A stretch of DNA of 64,000 nt from Magnetococcales bacterium (lineage in GTDB: Bacteria > Pseudomonadota > Magnetococcia > Magnetococcales > UBA8363). The position numbers and the translations under genes are program-made. The notes below the pieces were generated by a model. That model was not told the origin of the DNA. It searched no databases and was given only the letters and a program-made list of their open reading frames with translations. Location of the stretch: positions 37,073 to 101,072 of the forward strand of contig JADGCN010000001.1 of the NCBI GenBank assembly GCA_015228975.1, read 5' to 3'. This document shows positions 9,016 through 19,300 of the stretch, piece by piece. How positions within the stretch are numbered: position 1 is the stretch's first letter; the number at the start of each line of letters is the position of its first letter.

Positions 9016-11301
9016 ATGCATTCCGGAGAACGGGCCAAATGGGCGGGCTGCGGTGTGGTGGCGCTGCAACTTTTCGTCATCGGTATGCTGTTGTGTTGCG
9101 CGCAGGAGCTTCAGGCGCATGGCCCGGGCCGACCCTTGCGGGTGGAAATGGGATATTGCGACCCGGATTCCCGGGAGTTGCGCAATGGTCTCAACGTGCA
9201 AGCCCATTTTCCGGCGGAGCCGATCCCTTTTTGTTTCCGCATGCGCAACCTGGAATCCTTTCCCGTGGCACTCCGTCTGCGTTTTTTGCCCGGTTACATC
9301 ACGGAAGAGGGCAAGAACGTGTGTCTGCTGAATGATGTGCGTCAGGCCGCGAGGCATGACAATTTTTTTTGGCAGGGGGAGAGTAAATGCCAGAATCCTT
9401 CGCTCCTTCTGGAGCCTGCGGCGAGCAGGGATATCCCGGGTCAGTGGGTCTATCGACCAGGGGACGGATCGCGTCATAAAAGCAATGCGACGGCCATGGT
9501 AGGTTGTGTGCTGGGTGAGGCTTTTCCTTTGGTTCGCGATGAACCGGCGCATGTCGCCGGTGTTCATCTCAAGGGGAAACGATCCATGAACATGGCGTTC
9601 ATCCAGGGTGCGCATGGGATGCAAACCGCACCGCTCCAGGATGCGACAGCCTTCCAGGATCATGACCCGGCCTGCGACCCCATCACCCCCTTGCTGGCCG
9701 GCTTGGCCGAGAAAAAGGCGACGCCGACCGTGGCGGCGGAACATTCCCAGCACGTTGCCGCCCCACCCATGATGATGACCCATCCCGGTTTGACCGCCGC
9801 ATGGCTTTGGGCTGCGGGAGTGATGCTGGTGCTGCTGTTCGTCCATGGCATGATGTCCCCCGCCGTCCTGGATCGCACCCCCCTTGCTTCCGGCATACCC
9901 ATGACCCGATTGCCCCTGCTGGGGCCATGGACGCGACTGCTGACCCGATCACCGTTCCCCCTGGCCGTCGCGAAAGGGATTTCCATCCTCGTTTTTCTGC
10001 TGGTCATTCATGCGGGGTTGACCGGCAGCTCGCAGGCGGACGCCAATTTTGCAACCATCTTCGTGTGGAATTTTTGGTGGCCGTTGGTGATCATCTCGGT
10101 GCTGTTCGTGGGTACCGGGTGGTGTGCGATCTGCCCCTGGGACGCCTTGGCCACGGCACTGGTGACGTTGCGACTGGTCCGGCGCAGTTCCTTTGAGCCG
10201 GGCTTGCAGCGTACCGTCCCGGTTTTTTTGCGCAATGTTTATCCCGCCTTGTTGCTTTTCGTCGGGCTCGCCTGGCTGGAATTGGGGTGGGATGCGACAA
10301 CGCGACCGGCATTGACGGCATACATGGCATTGGTCCTGGTCCTATTGTCGATCATCTCCTTGTTGGTGTGGCAGAGGAAGGCCTTTTGCCGATATTTTTG
10401 CCCTGTGGGGCGGACGATTGGCTTTTATTCCCGGCTTTCCCCTGTCGCGGTGCGACCGGTAACGCAATCCACATGCGATAGCTGTTCGTCTCTGGCCTGT
10501 TATCACGGTACCAGGGAATTCCCCCCCTGTCCGACGCATCTGACCGTGGGACGGTTTTCCCAGAATACCTACTGCCTTTCATGCGCGTCATGCCTGCTGA
10601 CCTGCCCGCAGCGGAATGTGACCTGGCAGGTCCGTTCCATGACCACCGAGGCCGCCGGGGTGAGTCGTCCAACTCGGGACGGGGCATGGTTCATGCTGAT
10701 TTTGCTCGGTACGACGTTGTTTCACGGTTTTTCCATGACCAGTCATTGGGAGGAATGGCTGGCGGCCATGGTCACACTGACTGGGGAACAGGGTGATCCG
10801 GCTTTCAGTTTCGCTTTGGGGATGTTTTTGTTAATCGTGCTACCCGTGCCGCTCTATGCCCTTGCCGTTGCCGGGATGACGGCGCGATGGACGGGTGGGG
10901 GAATGGACACCTTCAAGAGGGCGTTTGCGGAATTGGCTTTTGCCACGCTTCCTTTGGCCTTTGTTTATCATCTGGCGCACAATCTGACCCATTTGGTGCG
11001 GGAACAGAAAGATTGGCTGCCATTTTTCTTCTCGTCGACGGAAACGGCGTCATCGCATACCGTCCACCATGACATGGCCCGGCATGCCGCTGCCATGAGC
11101 CCGTCATGGGGTACCATGGCACTCTCCCTGACCCAGATCTTGCTCGTGGCATTGGGGTTTTATCTCTGCATTCAGATTGCGCGTCATCGCGCCATGGCGG
11201 ATGGTTCCAGGTGGCGCCGTTTGCCCATCATGCTCTTCGGAATCCTTGTTTCCACAACATCCCTTTGGCTTTTGTCCCGTGACATGGTGATGCGTTTTTG
11301 A
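9016..11301 (+). CDS. polytopic membrane protein with NosR/NapH/CcoG-like [4Fe-4S] polyferredoxin region and His/Met-containing periplasmic N-terminal domain
   Basis: Signal peptide/TM; paired CAICPWDA and CRYFCPVGR motifs; CDSCSSLAC and CLSCASCLLTCP clusters. Confidence 0.75.
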   Translation: MHSGERAKWAGCGVVALQLFVIGMLLCCAQELQAHGPGRPLRVEMGYCDPDSRELRNGLNVQAHFPAEPIPFCFRMRNLESFPVALRLRFLPGYITEEGKNVCLLNDVRQAARHDNFFWQGESKCQNPSLLLEPAASRDIPGQWVYRPGDGSRHKSNATAMVGCVLGEAFPLVRDEPAHVAGVHLKGKRSMNMAFIQGAHGMQTAPLQDATAFQDHDPACDPITPLLAGLAEKKATPTVAAEHSQHVAAPPMMMTHPGLTAAWLWAAGVMLVLLFVHGMMSPAVLDRTPLASGIPMTRLPLLGPWTRLLTRSPFPLAVAKGISILVFLLVIHAGLTGSSQADANFATIFVWNFWWPLVIISVLFVGTGWCAICPWDALATALVTLRLVRRSSFEPGLQRTVPVFLRNVYPALLLFVGLAWLELGWDATTRPALTAYMALVLVLLSIISLLVWQRKAFCRYFCPVGRTIGFYSRLSPVAVRPVTQSTCDSCSSLACYHGTREFPPCPTHLTVGRFSQNTYCLSCASCLLTCPQRNVTWQVRSMTTEAAGVSRPTRDGAWFMLILLGTTLFHGFSMTSHWEEWLAAMVTLTGEQGDPAFSFALGMFLLIVLPVPLYALAVAGMTARWTGGGMDTFKRAFAELAFATLPLAFVYHLAHNLTHLVREQKDWLPFFFSSTETASSHTVHHDMARHAAAMSPSWGTMALSLTQILLVALGFYLCIQIARHRAMADGSRWRRLPIMLFGILVSTTSLWLLSRDMVMRF

Positions 11302-11449
11302 GAAAGGATCGGATCACAAACGAATCCATTGCGGATCCTCCGCCACTTTTTCCGCTTATGAAACGTCCCTCCCGCCAATAATATGTCAACCTTGAATGCG
11401 TTGTGTCCGATAATAGGGGTACATCCCTTGGACAAGGATGCTCTCTGAT

Positions 11450-11483
11450 GACCCGGTGGTGACTGCCGCCGGGTCTTTATTTT
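11450..11483 (+). terminator. rho-independent terminator-like hairpin
   Basis: GACCCGGTGG-TGACTG-CCGCCGGGTC (one G:U) followed by TTATTTTTT. Confidence 0.65.
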
Positions 11484-11809
11484 TTCTAACTTTCGCTATG
11501 TGATCGTTGCCCATCCGCCGTGAAGTCGCATTTCTGTTGACCTTGTTTGTCCTGGAAAAATGGCGTATTTTTCCTCTTTCGCAAGCGCAATATTTTCCCA
11601 ATGAGAGACTTTCTTGCCGATGCAAGCGCAGAGGCGAAAGTTACCCTTTTTGCTGTGCGCAAGGAAGAAACGATTGTTATTTCAGGAGCATGAAATTATT
11701 AGCGGGGGGGATTGCAGATCATGGCACATTATTTGAATGCTCATAGGACATAATAATAACGAGCCTGCGGGATGGTCCTGCGGGTTGCAAACAATCCAGG
11801 AGAGCAGGA

Positions 11810-12055
11810 ATGGCCAGCATTGCAAAACTCGTAGCGATGGAATCCATTCTGGAACAGATGACCGGGGAGTTGGTCCTTGACGTGCAGAGTGGGAGGATGA
11901 TGGTGAGCGAGGAGCTTATGCAAAGCCTGGAATCTTTGGTGGATGCCACACGGAAGATCCAGATCGTGCGTGAAAACATGGAAGCGGATGCCAATCTGAA
12001 TGCCACCGGGGATGAACAGGCGGAGCCGCTATACCGTTTCCGTTTGGCCTCCTGA
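11810..12055 (+). CDS. small hypothetical protein, helical, acidic
   Basis: 81-aa ORF, upstream AGGAGAGCAGGA as plausible RBS; no family recognised. Confidence 0.55.
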   Translation: MASIAKLVAMESILEQMTGELVLDVQSGRMMVSEELMQSLESLVDATRKIQIVRENMEADANLNATGDEQAEPLYRFRLAS

Positions 12056-12098
12056 ACTTGTGTGCCTGCGCGCCGGTGGGGGGTGGTGGATGCTGGCG

Positions 12099-12127
12099 AA
12101 AAAAAGAGGGAGGCGCAATGGCCTCCC
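12099..12127 (-). terminator. rho-independent terminator of the pfp gene
   Basis: On - strand GGGAGGC-cattgc-GCCTCCC then tcTTTTTTT, just downstream of the stop at 12154. Confidence 0.85.
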
Positions 12128-12153
12128 TGATGCAGTCACTTGGATTCAGGCGG

Positions 12154-13368
12154 TTATTTTTTGAGAATTTTGGGAACGGCAGGGGATTGTACCCGCGACC
12201 AGACTGGGAGACCACCGCCGAGGAGGGGGCGGAGGTAGTCCATGAAGGCCGGGGTGATATCGGCGCTGTTGCTGGCGATGAAATTGTCGGACATCACCTT
12301 GGTCTTGGCGGCAACGTCTTCCAGGGCGCTCAAGCGGTATTCGACAGCGTATTCGGCCACCCGATGGATGGTGACAGTCCCGGATTTGCCGCCGTACATG
12401 GCGAATTGCACCCCTTTCTGGCCGACTTCACGGGCTTCTCTCTGGTCGACATCGGAGACGATGCCCAGGAAGGAGCGTTGCAGGTAGCCGAAGGTATCGC
12501 CACGCACGCGTTTGATACCCAATTTGCCTTTGATGGAATCGGTCAGGAGATCAGCCAGGGCGCCGGTGCCGGAGAGTTGCACGTTGCCATGGGCATCCCG
12601 TTCCACTTCCTTGGCCAGTTTGGTGGCGATGGCTTGGCCGCTTTCGTCATGGATCCCTTCCGAGGCGGCGATGATGCAGCGACCGTATTTGCCGTAGGCG
12701 GTCTTGACATCGGCCAGGAATTTGTCCATGGAGAAGTTGCGTTCGGGCAAATAGATCAGATGCGGGCCGTCGGAATCGTAGCGACGCAGCCCGGCAGCGG
12801 CGGCAGTCAAGAAACCGGCATGCCGACCCATGACCACGCCCACGTAGACACCGGGAAGGGCACGATTGTCGAGATTGGCCCCGGCGAAGGCTGAGGCCAC
12901 GAAGCGGGCGGCCGAGGGGAATCCCGGGGTGTGGTCGTTGATCATCAGGTCGTTGTCGATGGTTTTGGGGATGTGGATACCCACCATCTCATAATTTTCT
13001 TTTTTGGCGAAATCGTTGACCAAGCGAATGGTGTCGGAGGAATCGTTGCCACCGATGTAGAAGAAGTAGCGGATATCGTGGGCAATCAACACCTTGAGGA
13101 TTTCGGCGCAATAGGCGGCGTCTGGTTTGTCACGGGTTGAGCCCATGGCAGAGGCCGGTGTTTCGGCGATCAATTCCAGATTTTGGTCAGTTTCCTGAGT
13201 GAGATCAAGGAGGTCTTCCTTGATGATACCGGAGACGCCATGGTGGGCACCGTAGATACGATCCACATTGGCGTACCGACGGGCTTCCTGGACAATGCCA
13301 ACGAGGGACTGGTTGATAACCGCCGTTGGGCCACCACCCTGGGCGACCAATACTTTTCCTTTTTTCAT
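12154..13368 (-). CDS. pfp: 6-phosphofructokinase, probably PPi-dependent
   Basis: AQGGGPTAVINQSL, GGNDSSDT, PKTIDNDL, GFPSAARF, GVVMGRHAGF motifs. Confidence 0.87.
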   Translation of the reverse strand: MKKGKVLVAQGGGPTAVINQSLVGIVQEARRYANVDRIYGAHHGVSGIIKEDLLDLTQETDQNLELIAETPASAMGSTRDKPDAAYCAEILKVLIAHDIRYFFYIGGNDSSDTIRLVNDFAKKENYEMVGIHIPKTIDNDLMINDHTPGFPSAARFVASAFAGANLDNRALPGVYVGVVMGRHAGFLTAAAAGLRRYDSDGPHLIYLPERNFSMDKFLADVKTAYGKYGRCIIAASEGIHDESGQAIATKLAKEVERDAHGNVQLSGTGALADLLTDSIKGKLGIKRVRGDTFGYLQRSFLGIVSDVDQREAREVGQKGVQFAMYGGKSGTVTIHRVAEYAVEYRLSALEDVAAKTKVMSDNFIASNSADITPAFMDYLRPLLGGGLPVWSRVQSPAVPKILKK

Positions 13369-13440
13369 AATTGACTTGCTCCTTTATTTAAGTGGGACAG
13401 TTGATTTTTGCAGCCGAAACAGGTTTTCACTGTGGGCGGG

Positions 13441-13746
13441 TTAGTAAATGAAGAAAGGGGCTTGCCACCAATGGGCATGATTGTGATGATGGTGGTGATG
13501 ATGACCGTGGTGACACTGGCAACTTTTGGATTCCGGTTTATTGGCATCAACCGGGGGGGCGGCAACGGATGTGACGGGCGGATCGAACATGCGGACATAG
13601 TGGTCGCCATAGATGTGCCACACACCATTGGCATAATAATGGGTCGGCTGTCCCGGCAAGTCTTGATCGGTTGCGGCGGACAGAGCCAGTGGGGCCATGC
13701 TGATGGCCAACCCGCAGGCTGCTGCAATCAAAAGAGATTGTTTCAT
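13441..13746 (-). CDS. small secreted His-rich protein
   Basis: Start at MKQSLLIAAACGLAISMAPLALSAA (signal peptide); tail CQCHHGHHHHHHHNHAHWW. Confidence 0.65.
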   Translation of the reverse strand: MKQSLLIAAACGLAISMAPLALSAATDQDLPGQPTHYYANGVWHIYGDHYVRMFDPPVTSVAAPPVDANKPESKSCQCHHGHHHHHHHNHAHWWQAPFFIY

Positions 13747-14004
13747 TGATCTCTCCCATGGATGAACTGGATGAAGAAAGCCGCCATTATAGAGTTGCCA
13801 AAGGTTCGTTGGCAAGGTCTGATTTGCAATAATGATTGAGGGAAGAGTTTCAGATTTTACTGCCGTTATTGAAGGTGGTATTGTCTGTATGCTTTATTTT
13901 TGCGGGTCGTATCGTTTTCGTGGGACTCAAACCGGCAGAAGGTGCCGGGGTATTGAAGCAACTGACGATCCTTGGTGATTTTGGCATCGTCGTGGAGGTT
14001 TGTC

Positions 14005-14670
14005 ATGGATCTCTTCCAGGCAATCGAAGGCAGAAGGTCGGTACGTGGTTTTTCAGAGCGTTCGGTTTCGCGACAGATCCTGACGGCGATATTGCAGTGT
14101 GCCCGATGGTCACCCTCGGGGGTCAACCTGCAACCGTGGCGCATCGAGGTGGTCCAGGGGGAGACTCTAAGAACGTTGGCGGAACGGTTGACAGAGGCGG
14201 CAGAGTCCGGGGTGCCCAAGAATCCAGACTATCAATACCATCCCAACACCTGGAAAGAGCCATACCGGGGGCGGCGTCGGGATTGCGGTTATGGCTTGTT
14301 GCACGCCATGGGGATCGACCAGGGGGACGGGGATGGGAGGAAGCGGGCCTGGCTCGCCAATTATTCCTTCTTCAACGCCCCCGCTGTCATGCTGTTGTTC
14401 ATGGACCGATCTTTGGGGCAGGGTGCCTGGATGGACATGGGCATGTTCGTGCAGACAATCCTGCTCACGGCCCACGCCTATGGCCTGGGGGTGTGCCCGC
14501 AGGCCTCCACTGCCGAATATCCCGATATTGTACGCCAGGTTGTGCATGTGGATCGGCAGTATCTCTTCCTGTGTTCCCTGGCCATGGGATATGCGGACCA
14601 CGCGGCTCCGGCCAATACCTTGCGTACAACCCGCCTGGAGGTGGAAGCGTTTGCCCGGTTTCATGGATGA
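14005..14670 (+). CDS. nitroreductase family protein
   Basis: MDLFQAIEGRRSVRGFSERSV..ARWSPSGVNLQPWRIEVV and AHAYGLGVCPQAS. Confidence 0.87.
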   Translation: MDLFQAIEGRRSVRGFSERSVSRQILTAILQCARWSPSGVNLQPWRIEVVQGETLRTLAERLTEAAESGVPKNPDYQYHPNTWKEPYRGRRRDCGYGLLHAMGIDQGDGDGRKRAWLANYSFFNAPAVMLLFMDRSLGQGAWMDMGMFVQTILLTAHAYGLGVCPQASTAEYPDIVRQVVHVDRQYLFLCSLAMGYADHAAPANTLRTTRLEVEAFARFHG

Positions 14671-14814
14671 CGCGTTGCAAGGGATGTGAGGTGAAGGGGC
14701 GCGTAACTTGAACGTGCGGCATATATTTTGCTTGCTTGCATAAAACCTCAAGGACTGGCCATCGTGCATCCGAAAAGGGGTTATTGTCAGCGAAGTCAGC
14801 GAGGAGTTGGGAAT

Positions 14815-16233
14815 ATGGCGTTGCGGCTTAAAGCGTTATCCTGGTGGCGTATCGGCATTCTCGTGTTACCTGGTGTTGCCTTTCCTTTGGAAGTCGGTGC
14901 CGAAACCTTGCGGGAGGCCGTGGAGGCGCTATTGCAGAGGCATGACCGCATCCTGGCGGCCAAGTCGGATCTCGAAGCGGTCGGCGAGAGGAAAGACCAA
15001 GTGTTTCGTTCGACGTTCCTGCCCAACCTGACCGTATCCACCCACGTGGGCGAGGATCGGAACAGCAACAGAACCACACAGCCCGATACCAACATGATTT
15101 CCCGGGAAATGGATGTGGCCGTCAAGCAATTGCTCTTTGACTTTGGCAAGGGAATGGCCGATGTGGAGGTTCAGGACAATCAACAGCGGCAGATGCGCGC
15201 CGCGTTGGACAATGTCAGTCAAACCTTGATCCTGGATGCGGTGAGTTCTTACCTGAACCTGGATCGCGCAGCCAAAGTTCTGGAATTCGCCAAAAAGTCG
15301 GTTTCCAACATTCGCCATCAGGGGGAGGTGGAGAGTGCCCGCGTGACCCTGGGTAAGGGATATTCCACCGATGTGTTGCAGGCGAAGGCCCAATTGGCTG
15401 GGGCGGAGGCGCGGCAAGTGCAATCCCGCGGCATGTTGCTCAGGGCGGAGACGCATTCCCGAACCGTGTTTTTGCGGGAACCTGTCGAGGTGACCCGTCT
15501 GGTACCCCCGGACCCCACCCTGGTGGTGTTACCGAAGAGCATGGACGATGCATTGGCTGCCGCAGTGGCCAATAATCCCCAGTTGCGCCAGTTGGCGGCT
15601 GCGGTTGATGGCTTGGAGGCGGCGCGCCGCAGTGCCAAGATCAGTGGCTTTCTCCCAGCGGTTAATGGCGTTTGGGAATACAAGGTGAAAAATAATGTGG
15701 CGGCGATAGAAGGATTTGAACGCGAAAATTTTGTCAAAGCGGAGATGAGCTTTCCGTTTAACCTGGGGCTGGCCAGTGTTAGCGCGGTGCGGGCGGCGGA
15801 CCGGGATTTGGATGCCGCCAAGAATCGTTATAACGATATGTTACTCAATGTCCATGAAGCGGTACGTACTTCATGGCACAATTTGGAAACTTCACGGGAA
15901 AATGCCGAACTGTTGACAACCCAGGCGACCTTGGCGGAAAAATTTGTTGAATTGGCCAAGGAAGAACGGGCACTGGATAAACGGACGCTCCTGGACGTGT
16001 TGAATGGTGAGACGGCCTTGATCAATGCCCAGAGCGATGCCCTGTCGGCGGCGACCGAGGTGCAGATCGCCTCCTACTCCATGTTGCAGGCGATGGGGAG
16101 TTTAAACGCCGAGATATTGTCTCCGGGCACCCCTGGCAAGGCGAAATCATTCCAGGCCCTGAATGATTCCCCCAAAAAGGAGGATATGCCGGTGCCCGCG
16201 AAAGAGCAGAAAAACGTACGTAAGAAAAAGTAG
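14815..16233 (+). CDS. TolC-family outer membrane protein (type I secretion)
   Basis: Signal peptide then ETLREAVEALLQRHDRILAAKSDLEA; TolC-like repeats and ELAKEERALDKRTLLDVLNGETALINAQ. Confidence 0.88.
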   Translation: MALRLKALSWWRIGILVLPGVAFPLEVGAETLREAVEALLQRHDRILAAKSDLEAVGERKDQVFRSTFLPNLTVSTHVGEDRNSNRTTQPDTNMISREMDVAVKQLLFDFGKGMADVEVQDNQQRQMRAALDNVSQTLILDAVSSYLNLDRAAKVLEFAKKSVSNIRHQGEVESARVTLGKGYSTDVLQAKAQLAGAEARQVQSRGMLLRAETHSRTVFLREPVEVTRLVPPDPTLVVLPKSMDDALAAAVANNPQLRQLAAAVDGLEAARRSAKISGFLPAVNGVWEYKVKNNVAAIEGFERENFVKAEMSFPFNLGLASVSAVRAADRDLDAAKNRYNDMLLNVHEAVRTSWHNLETSRENAELLTTQATLAEKFVELAKEERALDKRTLLDVLNGETALINAQSDALSAATEVQIASYSMLQAMGSLNAEILSPGTPGKAKSFQALNDSPKKEDMPVPAKEQKNVRKKK

Positions 16234-16313
16234 GATATCTGTGGTAGTATCAAGAGTTCCAGGAATGGATCGGGACCGGGGTGTTCAGACATATTTCGGG
16301 TGAGGAGTACATC

Positions 16314-19300
16314 ATGAAAAGGTCATTGCACGAATTTATGCCCGGTCAACTCCGCCCCTGGGCCCCCGAAGTGATGCATCCCACCTCGGATAAACCGCTG
16401 GTCATGGGTCACGACGATTTTTTGCTGACGGCGCAATTCACCCGCCAGGGGAGTGATCTGCTCCTGGAGGGTGGGGTCGATTATCCGGGGCATTCGGTTT
16501 TGATCCCGGGTTATTTTTCATTGGCTACCCCCCCCGATCTGGTGACCGGCTACGATGCCCGGGTGACATCCGACTTGGCATTGCGATTGGCGGGTCCCGC
16601 GACGCCAGCGGTCTATGCGGAAAATGCCCCGGCGACACCGACGGCAACCGTTGCTTCGGGGGGGGATGGCGTTGGTCGCATCGAATCGACGGTTGCAGGG
16701 GCCACCGTGACCCGCGCCGGTGTCAAAATGGCTGCGGAAAAGGGAATGGTCATCCAGGTAGGGGATGTCATCGAAACCCCCAAGGGGGGTGGGGTCGGCT
16801 TGGTGTATGCCGATAATACGACGATCTCCCTGGCCAATTCCGGACGCTTGGTCGTCGAAGAGATGAAATTCGACCCCGCCAAGAATGAGGGCAAGTCGAC
16901 CACCAATGTCGTCCAGGGTGAATTTTCCTTTGTCAGCGGCCATGTCGCCAAGACCGGAACGGACAAAATGGTGTTCAAAACCCCGGTTGCAGTCATTGGC
17001 GTGCGGGGTACGACGGTTGCGGGCAAGGCATCGGCGGAAGGGTCGGAAAACAGTTTCACCCTGTTGCCGGACGCCGATGGCGGCGTGGGCAAGATAGCGG
17101 TTACCAACCAGTCGGGAACCATTGTTCTGTCGCAACCCAACCAGACAACCACGGTGACCAGTTTTTCCGCCAAACCCACCCCCCCGGTGATTTTATCGCA
17201 CCAGGAGATTCAGACCCGTTATGGTAGTGCAACGCGCATTTTGCCCCCACCCCCGGCGACACCTCCCCAGGGTACCAAGAGTGGTTCGACCCCTGGCAAG
17301 GAAGGTGACGCAAAGGGTGACGCAAAGGGTGACGCCAAAGGTGAAGCCAAAGGTGAAGCGAAGGGTGATGGGAAAGATGCGAAGGGTGACGGGAAAGAGG
17401 CGAAGGGTGACGGGAAAGATGCGAAGGGTGACGGGAAAGATGTGAAAGGTGATGGAAAAGATGGGAAGGGTGACGGAAAAGAGGCGCAGGGTGACGGGAA
17501 GGATGTGAAAGGTGATGGGAAAGATGGGAAGGGTGACGGGAAAGCGGGTGGCGACAAGGCTCTCCAAGGGGATGCGGCCCCATTGAAGGAGGGGAAAGCG
17601 GCTGAAGAGGGCAAACCTGTGGCAACAGGGGATGCCGACAAGGGTGCGGCGGCTCAGGGGCCTGGAGGTGTGCAGACCGCGGATGCGGCAAAGAATGCGG
17701 GACCGTCTACGGGGCCGGACGCGGGACCAAACGCTCAGGGGGTGGTTGCCAGCGGACCGCAGGGACAAAGTGGATCCGGTGTGCAACAACCTGTTGCGCA
17801 GACGGGTGTCGTGCAGGGCAACACCCAACCCGTGGTGGCCAACACTCCAGTTCCCCAGTCTTTCCAGTCGGTTGTTCCCACAGTGACCAATCTTTTCGCA
17901 CCATCCACCCTCCTTGGTACGACTGCCAACGCGACTGTCAACAACCAGATCGGGAACAATCTGGTTGGGAACAATCTGGTTGGGAACAATACGGTTGTGA
18001 ACAATGCGGTCGGGAACAATCCCGTTCAGCAAAATCAGGCGATGGCTGCTGGTAATGTGACCTCACAAACCAATGCTGGGATGGGTGTTGCTTCCGTCAG
18101 CAATCCGCTCCCTGTAACAACGGTTAAAACAGTGAGCCCGGTTGTGACAACGACACAAACTCCGGTGCAACAGGTTCAAACCCAGCCGCAACAGCAGCAA
18201 ACGAACAATCAACAGGTCAGCCAACCGACAACGTCAAATCCTGGTGTGACCCAAAATCCGGGGACAAGCGGGTCAAATCAGACGCAACAACCCGGTACGG
18301 GTACAACGACTCAGACACAGGATACGGGCACGACAAATCCGCCGGGCACGACGACTCAGACACCGGGTACGACAACCCCGCCGGGTACGACGACTCAGAC
18401 ACCGGGTACGACGACTCAAACACCGGGTACGACGACCCCGACACCGGACACGGGTACGACGCAGCCCCAGCCTCAGCAGCTTGCGGCTCCGAGCCTGACG
18501 TTACGTGATACGGTGGGTACGACGAGTAAGCCTTTCTACATTGACATCGCATCATCTCTTCAGAGTAGTACTGGAAATTTGTCTGTAGCAGTGGCGGGCT
18601 TGCCGACGAACAGCACGATTTCTGCGGGATCCATGGATGGTTCCGGTAATTGGGTCATCCCTTCGAACCAGCTTTCCGGTTTGTCCATGACGCTTTCCCA
18701 GGGGGCACCCGATACGATGCAGCTTGGTGTCACGGCCACCGCCAGTGATGGTACCAGCAGTGCTTCGAAGTCGGGGACGCTCAATATCTGGTTGGGGGGT
18801 AATGACTCCTTGTTCTATTCCAGCAATACCCAGATTGTGAACCAAAATGCTCCGCCCACGAATGTGACGCGGATTGCTGGAGGAAATGTCAAAATTGATA
18901 TGGCCTCGAATTCATTGACCTATCTGGAGAGTTGGGCATCGGATACCGTTGCGACGATTCCGTTCAGTTCTATCACGAAGTATCCCAATGGTGGTCTTGA
19001 GATTGCTTTTTCCAATAATTTTTCCGCCCATGGCATCATGTCGTCGAATGCCTCTGTGGGGCTGTTTTCCATGAGTAATTCCGCCCAAGGGTCGACGCTT
19101 CCGAATGCCATGTTCTCAGTCGTGGTTCCCGATGCTCCCGGTCACAGTAACTCGGGTGTCGCGGGCAATTACCATTTCGCTTATTTAAAGACGGGGTCCG
19201 GCACGACTCCGGCAACGGGCTATGGTACCTTTACCCTGAATGGTTCAGGCCAGGGGAGCGTTGTCACCCAGGCCAGTTCCGATGGTCTTGGTGGTGCTTT

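Noticed and set aside
7839-9335. 498-aa ORF on the + strand
   Set aside because: Antisense to the P-type ATPase and out of frame with the polyferredoxin gene; Gly/His/Gln-rich shadow composition.
11722-11737. sigma54-like site TGGCAC-N5-TTGAA upstream of the small ORF at 11810
   Set aside because: The -24 half is perfect but the -12 GC is GA; insufficient without expression data.
17193-18032. 279-aa and 140-aa ORFs on the - strand with SFPSPF repeats
   Set aside because: Complement of the GDGKDAK coding repeat; no independent start or RBS evidence.
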